Origin: Branchinecta lynchi
Taxonomy: Eukaryota > Arthropoda > Branchiopoda > Anostraca > Branchinectidae
Assembly (NCBI GenBank): GCA_023053575.1
Contig: JAKZAP010000001.1
Coordinates: forward strand, 30,894,533 to 30,958,532
DNA: 64,000 nucleotides
Direction of reading: 5' to 3'
Below are positions 13,101-25,100 of this stretch, piece by piece. Both the position numbers and the translations under genes were made by a program. The notes beneath the pieces were generated by a model, which saw only the letters and a program-made list of their open reading frames with translations, made no database searches and was not told the origin of the DNA. The first letter of the stretch is position 1. Every line of letters starts with the position of its first letter.

Positions 13101-16100
13101 TAAGTCTGACAGGGCCAGGCGTTTATGATCCTGCAATTAAAAACTTCAATTAGAACGTAAATTAATGTCTGAATATAGTTGGTTTATGATGTTGTTTCCC
13201 TATAGCAAACCCATCCTCTATTTCAACTTCACAGCTCATTAAGCTTTCTTTTCTCACTAAGCTGTGGACCATTGACGCACAAAAGATATGATCGTTGTAT
13301 TGACACTTATCATTCTTTGTTTCTGAACTAAGTCACATTCATATTTTCATCACAGCAAAAACTATTCGAAAAAAAAAATGCATTTTTCTTTGTCTCAATA
13401 TTTCACATTTCCAAACATGGTTAAGCCAAGTGCAAGACACAAACCTGGGTTGTCAGCACTCAACTCATAAAGTCTACTGTACTTTGTAGGCTACTTGTAC
13501 TTCTGCATGAAAAACTTCTTTATATGGGACCATTTTGACATCTTAACACTCATCATCCCTCCAGCTAAAGCTAGATTTGAATCCATCCTCTGTTCAAATC
13601 CATGGCCAAGGCAAGAAAAGATGTAGGTATTGGACATTTCCGTCCTAAAGACCAACTACTTTCGAACAAGAAAGGTCAAAAAATTAAGGAAGGCATTCAA
13701 ACTGTTTCTAAGAAGGACGCATTTTTAACTGATATCAGAAACAAATTAAATACTCCATCCAAAATAGCAACTAGAACGGTAATAAAAATTAAAGAAGGCA
13801 TTACAGATTTGTATGCCGGTGAAGCGAAGCTGGCCATGTCAAAGCGAATCATATAAATCCATCTTCTGAATCGCCAAAGGCCAAAATCGCCAAGGCAAGA
13901 AAAGATTCAAATATTGAATATTTCCATCTTAAATCGCAACTACTTTCGAACAAGAAAGGTCATAAAAAATGAAAGCAGACACTCAAACTCTTTGTAAGGA
14001 GGAGGAATTTTCTAACTGATATCCATCACCAAATTAAATACTCATCATCCAAAATAGCAACTGCCTCCGAACAAGAAAGGTAATAAAAAAGAAAGAAGGG
14101 ACTGAAAATGTGTGTGCGGATCAGAGCAAAATAACACTAGGGAGTAGCACCAAGACCTAAGCTTTCTATTCTTTGCAAACGGGCCATACTCGTAACGCCA
14201 CCAACTACGCTGGCTGCATTTAAAGCGAGACAAACTTGCGGGTTAAGAAATTTCTAGTAAAGCAAAGGTGCGGTCTGCACAAACCGAGGAAACAATTGAG
14301 GCTATATCGTTTGTTTGCAATGTTCAGAATATGAAGTTATTGGAGCCAGGGTTGGTTAAAACTGAATAAGTTTGAGTAGGGACGTTCTCTACCGCTAGGG
14401 GTGCTAGTATCGCTGCTATTCGAGTGTGTGTCAATACTCTATATGACTAAGTCCAAACACGCCGGCAAACCTCGAGAACAACGAGAAAGGTCGCCCGAAT
14501 GACGGCTCAAATTCTGTATCAACCAATCAACGCGGTTCGTTGGGCCAGCTGTGGTGACGCTTTTGGCTCTTCCGCTAGGTACACGGTGATTCCTCATCGG
14601 AACGAAGAGTTAGACATCCAGAGTGTTTTGTCAAGTCTTGGCGCTACTCCCTAATGTTATTTTCGCAAACGGGCCATACTCGTAGCGCCGCCCACTACGC
14701 TTGCGGCATTTAAAGCGAGACAAACTTGCCGGTTAAGAAATTTCTATTAAAAAAAATAACACTATGGTAGTAGCGCCAAGACCTATGCTTTCCGTGCTTT
14801 GCTAACGGGCCATACTCGTAGCTCCGCCCACTACGCTTGCGGCATTTAAAGTGAGACAAACTTGCGGGTTAAGAAATTTCTAGTAAATAGATATTCCTTC
14901 AGCAGAAGCTGACTGTGAATCATATTTGACGGTGCAAAGCGGATAAGTCAAATACATTTTCTAGTAAAGCAAAAGTGCGGTCTGCACACACAGAGGAAAC
15001 AATTGAGGCTACATCATTTTTTTGCAGTGTAATGAGAACAAATTTTCTAACTGATATCCGCAAGAAATTAAATACTCTCATCCAAATAGCAACTGCCTCT
15101 GAGCAAGAAAGGTAGTAGAAATGAAAGAAGAGACTGAAAATTTGTGTGCAGATCACAGCAAAATAACACTAGGGAGTAGCGCCAAGACCTATGCTTTCCA
15201 TGCTTTGCAAACAGTCCATACTCGTAACGCCACCCACCACGCTTGCGGCATTTAAAGTGAGACAAACTTGCGGGTTAAGAAATTTCTAGTAAAGGAAAGG
15301 TGCGGTCTGCACACATCGAGGAAACAATTGAGGCTGCATCATTTTTTTGCAATGTTCAGGATCTGAAGTTACCGGAGCCAGCGTTGGTGAGTAGGGAGTA
15401 GCGCCAAGACCTATGCTTTCCATGCTTTGCAAACAGTCCATACTCGTAGCGCCGCCCACTACGCTTGTGGCACTTGAAGTGGGACAAACTTGCGGGTTAA
15501 GGAATTTCTAGTAAAGGAAAGGTGCGGTCTGCACACATCGAGGAAACAATTGAGGCTGCATCATTTTTTTGCAATGTTCAGGATCTGAAGTTACCGGAAA
15601 TTACCAAATCTCTAGCTTACACTTCTCACAAACAGATCCACTGTTCTGGTCAAGGATAAGGGCAAGAAAGATTTCAGATACTGAATATTCCATCTTAAAC
15701 AGCAAGTAGTAACGAGCAAAAAAGGCAACACAAATTAATGGCGTTCAAGTGTTTACAGGGAGTACGCATTTATAAACTGATATCCGAAATGTTGAAATAT
15801 TCCCATCCTAAACAGCAACTACTTTCAAGCAAGAAAGATAATACAAATAAACCTCTTGCCATTATCTACTGGCATAATATTCACAACCACCAGTTACTTG
15901 GATGTTTTTTGGATGGCCAAAGGTCCTTTGGATAGAAAACCATTGAAGCCGTTGTAAGTTACGTTTTGAGTTAAAAACTTACCTATTGTGATTCTCTTCC
16001 AAGCCCTGCTGGTTCCTGTAACAGTTATGATGATAGAGCCTCTATAGATGCAGAAAGTTCCACGGGTACATACGTCTGTGTCTTTTGCTTTATGGATGGT

Positions 16101-19100
16101 GCTGACAATATTATGAATTTCAGAAGGCTTGACTGCACTTCAATCTAAAACAGAAATCATTATCAATTATCGAATTTGCTGGTCAATTATTTAGTTATCA
16201 GAATTTACCCCAAAATTTAATTGTGACCTCACCAAGAAGTATGACAAGATAGTTTCTTAGAAGTCTCTGACTACATTTTTTAGATGCTACCTGAATGGTT
16301 CATTCAGTAAGAAAACGGTTTGGCCTAGAATAGCAATTGGGTGACGACGGGGAATAAGTAGGGTACGGTACCCAACATAAACAGTAAAGCAACCTGCTAT
16401 TTTTTAATCTGGATCAGGGACTACATTATCACCTAGTAAACCAGCCAAAGTTCCCGTTTCTGAAAAACTCCTGACGCATTAGTCGATACCTACTAATCAA
16501 TTACTGCCTTTTCTGGCCAAGAACAGAATCAAAACTTATCAATTAGCTGCTGATTGTTTGGGATTATAATATCTCTGCTGGGTTGTATACTGGGTTAGTG
16601 GTTAGTACATGTGGGCATATTACTGGTACTGATAAACCTGATATTTCTTTATTTATTTTTTTTATTTTTTTTTTGGGGGGGGGGGGGGTAAAGTAGCAGA
16701 GCTTGCTTACAACAAATATTATTATGGCTAGTACTACAGAGTTTAAAACGAGCAGTCTACTACAAACCTATGATTTATATATATACCCTATATGCATAAC
16801 CTAGACTATCTAGCCTTGGGCACAGGATCTACCCAATGCTATGTATATCCAATGCTTGGCATGGGGCATGGACAAATCAGGGATTTGTGGTAGACTTGGT
16901 CAAGGGTAACTCTCCCCCAAGTAAAAATCTTTTTGAGAAAAAAAATTCTGTTCAAATTTACAATTACACCTTTACTCCAGGACAGTGCCCCAGCTTAATG
17001 CACACAGTGCTTATCTGTTGGAATACAGTGGGGGATGCCCACAATCCTGCTGCTGGAATGTTAGAGCACTGACTGTTCCCAAAATTTGTAGATGTGTGTA
17101 TGACGGGGTTGTACCCTAGTCAAACCTAAAGGCAAGTCTTGCTTTTAAATTTTACCCTAGACTGCATGATTTATAAGGGTGAAGCCTGGATTCCAGATAG
17201 CCATATTTTTTTTTTTTGCCCACCGCCCAGCCACCCAAAAATGCCTAATACTTAATACCATGCCTAATACCAAAAATGCTTAGGGAACTAAGGGTAAGGG
17301 TGTCCCGTGCTGCTTGGTTTTCCATTCTACCTAATGTGGTTCAGAATGACAAGTCACAAATTTTTAACCAGACATCTAAATAGTTATTTCTGTATCACAA
17401 CTGAAAAGAAGGGAGTAGATGTCTTGCATGTTGGACCTCAGTTGGATAAGTCATTCACAAATCCTCAATATTTGGGCACAATGTTGTAACATTAGGAAAT
17501 GCATGCTCTAAGACACAGTCGAGGTAGTCTATGCTTATTTGAATTCCTATCTCGATTTTGTCCATACATGGCTTTGTTTATGCCTACAAAACAGTCAAAT
17601 AGAAAGGGGGAACAAAAAACTTGGTATCACTGAGTAACAAACTATTTCTTCAGTGTTACTGCCACAAAATTAAACTGAAAAATATCTGTCTACAGTCTTT
17701 TGTTTCAAACTTCTCTTCTTCATTCGCTTGTTTGAACAAAACTAGGAGCAAGGTAGAGCAATTTGGAATCAGTTCCATGTCGATTTGAAGGCTGTATATC
17801 AGTGAAAGGAAAATTCCAGCAAAGTTTATGTGTGCATAGAATCTCTTGACCAATATGTTACCCAAAATATCCAACTTTTTCTTCAAATATTAGCCTACTA
17901 ATTGTGATATCAGTTCAACATTTGAGGCAAGTAGCAAATTACAAAGGATGGTTTTCACATTTTCCGCGACAATTTATTGCTAGGGTAGCGTATAGCGTAT
18001 AGGCTATAGGCTATATATACATGCCCACTTTGTGAGATGATGCTTACATGCTGTGTCCCCATGTCCTGGAGAAAGAGAACAATACCCCACACAAATATGC
18101 TGGAAAAATCAGTTTTCACTTCATAACTTCAATTTGTCGAATGTCATGGGGTTACCGAGCCGTTGCTCATGGGTATTAACATGGTGCCTGATTAGGCAAG
18201 GTATGGAAAGAACTAGGTTTAGGCAAGTAGCAAGTTACCAAGGATGGTTTTATCATTTTCTTCTGCGACAATTTTTTGTTAGGTTATGTTTAAATAATCA
18301 TATAGGCTTTAAATATAGGCCTACTTTCTGAGATGATGCTTACATGCTGTAGCCCCATGTTTTGGAGAACGAGATCAATACCCCACACAAATCTGTTTGA
18401 AAAAGCAGATTTTCACTTCATATTTTCGATTTGTCGAACATCATGGGTTTTCCAAGCCGTTGCTCTCATGTATTGACATGCTGTTGACATGGTGCCTGGT
18501 TACTCCCTGGTTAGGCAAGGTATGTAAAGAATCGACAGAGGTGTTCAGATAAGCATAGCCTACCTTTATTGTATTTATAAGTTCTAACAGGGTCCTAACT
18601 ATTAAGAAAGACAAGAAAGAGAAAGGCCTAGGATAAATTTAGGACTGCTCAGAAGTTTGCTGGTAATATCTTCAGGGCAAGTTCGAAGTTATCTAAATTC
18701 AGGTTGGATACCTCTCATGTACAAATTTATTTACAGAAATGTACCAAAAATGCTCTCGGATATTATAATGAAAGAAAAGTCAAAATTAACTGAAAGAAAC
18801 TTACCAGGATGAGGTATACCCCTATCATTTGCTGATGCTAAGCTGAATCTGGTTTACAAGGTTTTGTTTTGTTTTTGTTCCAGAGACGAAATCTGTTATG
18901 ATACAGAAATGTACATATATATCAGGCTTACTTGTGGCCGAGCCAATATTAAGTCTAGAAAATACATTAATTTATATCTAATTTCTATAAAAATAACTTT
19001 CTAAAGGAATAAAAAGAGTTTTAAATGTTAAATAACAAAGCCAAGAGAGGTATAAGAAAACTCCGCTTATATTTGTCAAGGCTAGCAAAATTGGAGCTCG

Positions 19101-22100
19101 GCAGGCAGCAGAAATCGCCGTGACCATATTTCACCAAAAATAAATTGGGTAAGAATCGGCTGATTTCTGATGTAACATTGCATCCTAGGGGGTGGTAATA
19201 TGACAACGTGATAGTTTTATCAGTCCATTGAACTTTAATAACTATTTTGTAGACTGAAAAATGAACCCGGCATTAAACATCGTAACAAACGAGGGCACAA
19301 AACTAAGCTCATATCGAGCATGTGAATAATCACACGTTGAAGTTTCGATATATGTTCTGCAATGGACCTGCTTGACCTTACCCGAGCCGGTTCATGTCGG
19401 GGCGGGAGGATGTTTTATTGAATACGGCTCTTTCGGGGATTTCGAGATTGCTAGGAGGGTGCGGTATTGCACCCTCTCAACCTGTCCAGAATGTTCCTTC
19501 GTCAGCCCAAAATGCAATACAGGGCAGCAGTACTGAAGTGAGGCACGAATAAAAGAGAAATAAATGCGTAGGAGGTGTGATGCAGGGATTCCATGGCGAG
19601 CCAGCAACTTCAGAGACCTGTTCCTTTTGTTGTCCCGAGTAAACCAACCAGATGAGCTAGAGGGCGTGGGTGCGCTGCGGTACGGTAGTCAGTACTGCAC
19701 ATCCACGTGGCCAAGATTATGAGTTAAGGCTAAAAGAGCATGTGCATTCGGCTGACAGTTCTTTTTCAGACCGAGAAAAAACAGAATCAGCAACTTCCTC
19801 GCTGTGGTTATTCCAAACAAGGAGATGTTTTGGTGACAAAACACGACACGACTTTATCAGCAAGGAAGAATGTATGCAAAATGATGGAATTTCCCCCTGG
19901 AATCGAGACAGGCGATGCTGGTGATGATTATGACGTCAAGTTGTCTAATAAGGTACCGACTTTCCTTCCTACAAGCTGATGCATTCTGATTAGTAACAAC
20001 AGGTTAACCCTGATCTGCGTTGCCAGAAGTTTCAAAACGTGTACCGTGTAGCGGTAGTGCCATCTGCACCTCGCACTGCTCACTTCTGTCGCTTGTCAGC
20101 GCTACTCCCTTTCCGTTTAGTATGTTTAATCTTTTATACTGCCCGTAGTTTACATCTGTTATAACTTATGAAGAGTAGAGGAAAACTTGATCAGAATCCA
20201 TTCTTGGTGACAAGATTATGTTTACATGCAGGGGATAAAAAATAATTCTTCGAACCAGAAAAGCTGACAAAAATAAATTCACTAAATGTTTTGATAGTAT
20301 TTATGACATGATTACTGATGGCTGCTTCTCTTAAAAGCTAGCTAGACTTATTATGCCATATACCGATCGCAATTCTGTCTGTCGGTCTGTCCGGTTTTTA
20401 GTCACACTTCTTACCTATGAAATCGCAAAAGTTGTCCGTCTGTCTGTCTGTCCGTCTGTGCATGCTATAACTGTCGAAGGGAATGAGATATTTTGATGAA
20501 ACTTGGTGTGAGGATTATGTGGGTCAAGAGTAAGTTCGAATCCGTAGATGGGCTCTATAGCCCTACATTTGGGGGAGAGGGTTTCAGTTAAGGGTCAAAT
20601 GAAATATTTTTAAACAGATAATGTGATAGTCGATTATGGGGTATGCTGACATGCTGAACACGATGGTGAAACCCAGTTTGTCATTGGACAAGTAGTTCGC
20701 CCGGAATGCGGCCAAATCCGGAAGGTTTGTTAAAAGTGAAAGTTTTATTGGAAGTTGATTAAGTGTTCGGTTTAGGGGTAACAAGACATGCTGAACTCGA
20801 TTGTGAAAACCATTTTCTCACTGGACAAGTAGTTCGTCCGGAATCAGGCAAAAACCGGAAAGTTAGTTAAAAGTAAAAGTTTCATTTGAAGTTGATTAAA
20901 TGTTCGATTGAAGGGTAAGAAGACATCTAAACACGATGGTGAAAACCATTTTCAAGCCGGACAACTAGTTCGCCCGGAGTCCGGCCAAACCGGAAAATTT
21001 GTTAAAAGCAAAAGTTTTACCTGAAGTTGATTAGATGACAGAGTTAGGGTAAGAAGAAACGCTGAGTCTGTATACGACAATTATTTTTTATCCGGATATA
21101 TAAGTCCGGAATCCGATTGTAACCGGATTTTCTTTTAAGTCAAAGTTTTATTTAAAGTTGATTAGATGTTCTTTATAGGGATAAGGAGATATGCTGGATT
21201 CGTTTCTGAATTTTCTTTTGTTGCTGGACTAGTAGTTGGCTTGAAATTCGGGCGAAACCGGAAACTTGGCAGAAGTAAAGCAGGAAGTTTCGGTCAGTAT
21301 CGGCAAAATAGATATGGCTGATAGAGGTATATCTGTACTGGGTTTATCTGATGACTAGCCTGGCTAAGACTGGATCTGGCGAAGACAAGACCCAATTGTC
21401 TGGATCAAGTATTAGACTTTTGTGATCCCGTCGACACATTTGGTATTGTTCGAGCTAGGGTACTTACAGATGTGCTAGGACGATGAAACTTGGCAGGCGT
21501 ATCACGAACCCTACCAAACTAACCTGGAAATAACTAATTTCCCGATCCGACCATCTGCGGGGGAGTGGAGGAATCTGGAAAATTGAGTGGTGCTTAACTT
21601 TTGAACGGGTGATCGGATTGGAATTAAACTTGATAATTGAATAAAGGACATAATATCTCTGATGTTCCATTTGAAGTCCGGACCGGATTCGGTAGCTATT
21701 GGGGAATCGGGGGAGGAGGGGAATTCTCGAGAAACGGTTGGAATGGAGAGATTTGAGGGAAACTTGCTGGGAAGAATAAGTATCTGCCCCAGGTAAATCG
21801 TGTACACAATTGGACTGGATCTGGACCCTTGGGGGGGGGGGAGGGGAGTTTCCCTGGATTCTAGTGACGTCAGTTTTGGTGATTTTCGCTGCGAAACCTT
21901 AGGAGGCATATCAGAGATCCGTTAAACTGACATGTAAATACAAATTTAATCGATCCGATAGTCGTGGAGGGAGGGGGAATCCGGAATATTGAGTTATGCA
22001 TAACTTTGGAACGGATTGTCGGGTTCGAGTGAAACGAACAGAGGGCATGTCTCTGGTGATCTTTTTTGTGTCCTGGCCAGATCCGCAAACAGTTGGGGGG

Positions 22101-25100
22101 GGGGAGGGGGAGACCGGAAAATAAGGGACTGGCTGATACTGGAGAGATGGGATGGAACTTCGTGGGAATAACAAACAGATGCGCTGGGTAAATCGTTTTC
22201 AGAACTGGATTGGCTCCGGCGACTGTGGGTGAGTTTGAGGGGGTGGGGGGATTCTGGTGATCACGAGTTAAGGTACTTCCAGACTACTTCCTAGCCCGTC
22301 AAGATGCGAAATCGAAACTGTGATGTTGTATTTTTTGTTTCAGCTCGTGTCCCATCCCAGAGCTGGTCCACACACCGGGGAACGCCTTATGTTCTTAAAA
22401 TAAAACAGACACTTATGGCAAATGCAGGGCAAATGCTATGTGCCACTCTTTCTCATTTTTTTTTCAGTTTCCAGACTCAGTAGTTCAACTAACAACACAA
22501 ACCGAGTAGGCTATCGAAAACATGTCTTTACGTACTCGATTTGCGGCTCTATCTTTTTCCTCCAACTTCTTTCTATGTCTTCATCTCTTTGTTAGGTCTA
22601 CAACAATCTAAAAGCGTTCTCGATGAACGAGTCCAAACGACAGAACCGCATCATTGACAAGATCGACAAATCGACCGCCGAGATGGCGTTGGATGCAACG
22701 ACGCGGAAACTCCTCTTCAGAATGATTGAGAACAATATCCTTGACAGAGTCGATGGCATCATTAGCACAGGGAAAGAGGCCGTGGTTCTACATGCTGCTG
22801 GTGGCCAGTGAGTCCTTTTTCTTACCATCTAGAGTACAGGAGGGGTATCCAACTTCAGACAAGATTTCAAATTTTCAGAGAAGTCTTTCCTTCAGAATAG
22901 TCTATTTAGCTTAAAAAGGAAACAACAAATATGACAAACATACTAGATTGAAGCCAATTGAATGATTTACATATCGGATAAATAAATATTGCTTCAGTAT
23001 TTCTAGTTAAACATATTTTTCTTTTCAAACAAGATCTCTTCATTCTAACCTTCATTCTAACCAAAAAGTTAGCAAAGTCAATATCCAGAAAATCCCTATT
23101 CAAAGCAGCTTTAAAAAAAAGAAAATACGACTGTTCAAAAAAGTCGTATTTTTGCCACTTGACTCTTAGGACAGCATGTATATTTTAACATTTTCCGGCA
23201 AAAATCGAGGTAGTGTAAAACGAGGTCAGGTACCCCTCCTATAGATCACTATTTGGAGTATTATTATTATCAGTATTTTTACTACCTATCTGCGCCACAG
23301 AATATAGTAGCAGACCTAATAATTTAGTAGTGTAAAACGAGGCCAGGTACCCCTCCTATAGATCACTATGTGAGTATTATTGTTATCAGTATTTTTACTA
23401 CCTATCTGCGCCACACAATATAGTAGCAGACATAATAATTTAGTAGTGTAAAACGAGGCCAGGTACCCCTCCTATAGATCACTATGTGAGTATTATTATT
23501 ATCAGTATTTTTACTACCTATCTGCGCCACAGAATATAGTAGCAGACATAATAATTTAAAATAAGTGAGAAAAGAAAGTGCACATAGCCTGTTCACTCAG
23601 ACAATATTTCATAGACACCTGCCTCATTTAGCTGCAAAGCTATTTGCCGAATTAAATGAGTTAAATTAAATTGATAAATATGTTGCACTACATACTGCAT
23701 TAGCGTAGGACTTTAGGGACGGAACATGGTTTTGTAGGAAATTTACTGGAAGGTTGATTAAGGCATCAGTTTTCAGTTTCAGTTTATTCACAAAAATAAA
23801 AAACAGCATTACCATAAGGACTTATGGCCCGACCATAAGTCCTAACATAAGGCTTGTCAAATCGGAAATGTCAAATCAGGATGTATTATTTATAAATATT
23901 CCTTCAGTCCAAGCTGACTGCGAATCACATTTGATGGTGCAAAATGGATACCTCAGGGGAATTTTATTGGAGCTATGTTTTGGCCCTTCTTGGCAAGGGT
24001 CCTCTTCAGGCTCAAAATCGTTCAAGTTGAAAAACGAGCTTGTGGGAAACACAAAACTAAAGAGATTCTAGCCTAGTGTTAAGTATTTAACTTCTAAATT
24101 CCTTCGTGAGACTTGCTTGGAGTTAAAAAGGTTGCTGTGATGTTATTTTGGACACGGCCGGCTGCTATTTTTGCTGCTCGATTGGGTCATTGGTCGGGTA
24201 GAGATTTTTCTGCATTTGGGTTGACTTTCGTTTTGTTGTATAGAAGAGTTTGGGGTCTTGGGATCCGTTTTGCACCTTCAAATACTATTTATATTTTCGT
24301 CGAATGGGTAGGTCGACCAGAATCTTGTCAAACACAGTATCTAAGCTACGCTTCCACTTACCCTTGGTTGGCGTCAACGGTCTTAAAACCCTTTTTTTCG
24401 TTTGAATTTATTTTTACCGTCCTAACTAATTAGCGTCAACTACACTATCTTCTATCTTTACTTAAAATTTTTGTACAATTTTAACAAGAGCTACGAGCTC
24501 ATATGGCACTTGTTACGAGTAGGCATGTCTCGGTTATGTCAATGATGTATAAAGTGTTTGCTAGGTGTCTTCCCACCAAGTTTCATTTCGATCCCTCCAC
24601 TCATAGCGTTTTCCAACATTTCCGGTTGCCCTATCCAGCTCCCCCCAAAAGTCACCGGATCCGGTCCGGATTTTAAGTGGGTCGTCTGAGGCATGATGTC
24701 TTTCCAAATAACAAGTTTCATCGAGATCCGGTCACCCGTTCAAAAGTTATAAATACCTCAAGATTCCGGATTCCCCCTCCCTCCACTCGCCCCACAGTGC
24801 CCGAATCTGCTCGGTCATGTCAATGATGTATCTAGTGTTTGCAAGGTGTCTTCCCACCAAGTTTCATCTCGATCCCTCCACTCATAGCGTTTCCCAAGAT
24901 TTCCGGTTGCCCCCTCCAGCTCCCCCGAAAAGTCACCGGATCCGGTCCGGATGTAAGTGGGTCGTCTGAGGCATGAGGTCTTTCCAAATATCAAGTTTCA
25001 TCGAGATCCGGTCACCCGTTCAAAAGTTATCGGATTCCCCCTCCTTCCACTCCCACCACAGTGCCCGAATCGGCTCGGTCTTGTCAGTGATGTATCTAGT

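Larger units (their letters stand above)
7853..13590. other. Left part of the 11.9-kb RIOK3 intron 4
   Basis: Mostly unassigned AT-rich intron. Recognisable pieces: a fragment at 8325-8475 also present inside both R3 units; a cluster of GGATTCGAATCC-type palindromes at 8590-8945; a TACAGGAGGGGTA end at 10326-10338; the PAL copy at 11407-11811; and a ~100-bp duplication around CCAAACTTACCATCCATTTC at 12043-12190. Segments sharing 'GTTACAGGGT...GCTGGTCTCTCT' occur at about 10090-10200 and 12465-12570. No coding similarity was seen. Confidence 0.5.
13598..15850. repeat. Decayed ~250-bp tandem repeat interrupted by hAT-like copies
   Basis: Units share GGCAAGAAAAGAT, CAACTACTTTCGAACAAGAA, TAACTGATATC and AAATTAAATACTC. 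They are seen at 13598-13860, 13880-14120, 15030-15150 and 15650-15850. The middle is filled by hAT-like MITE sequence, so the array was probably continuous before those insertions. The open frame at 13602-13856 is one repeat unit with no family similarity and is not repeated intact in the other units. Confidence 0.6.

Noticed and set aside
23211..23561. CRISPR-like repeats
   Set aside because: Units are contiguous 117-bp tandem copies without unique spacers, in a eukaryotic intron.
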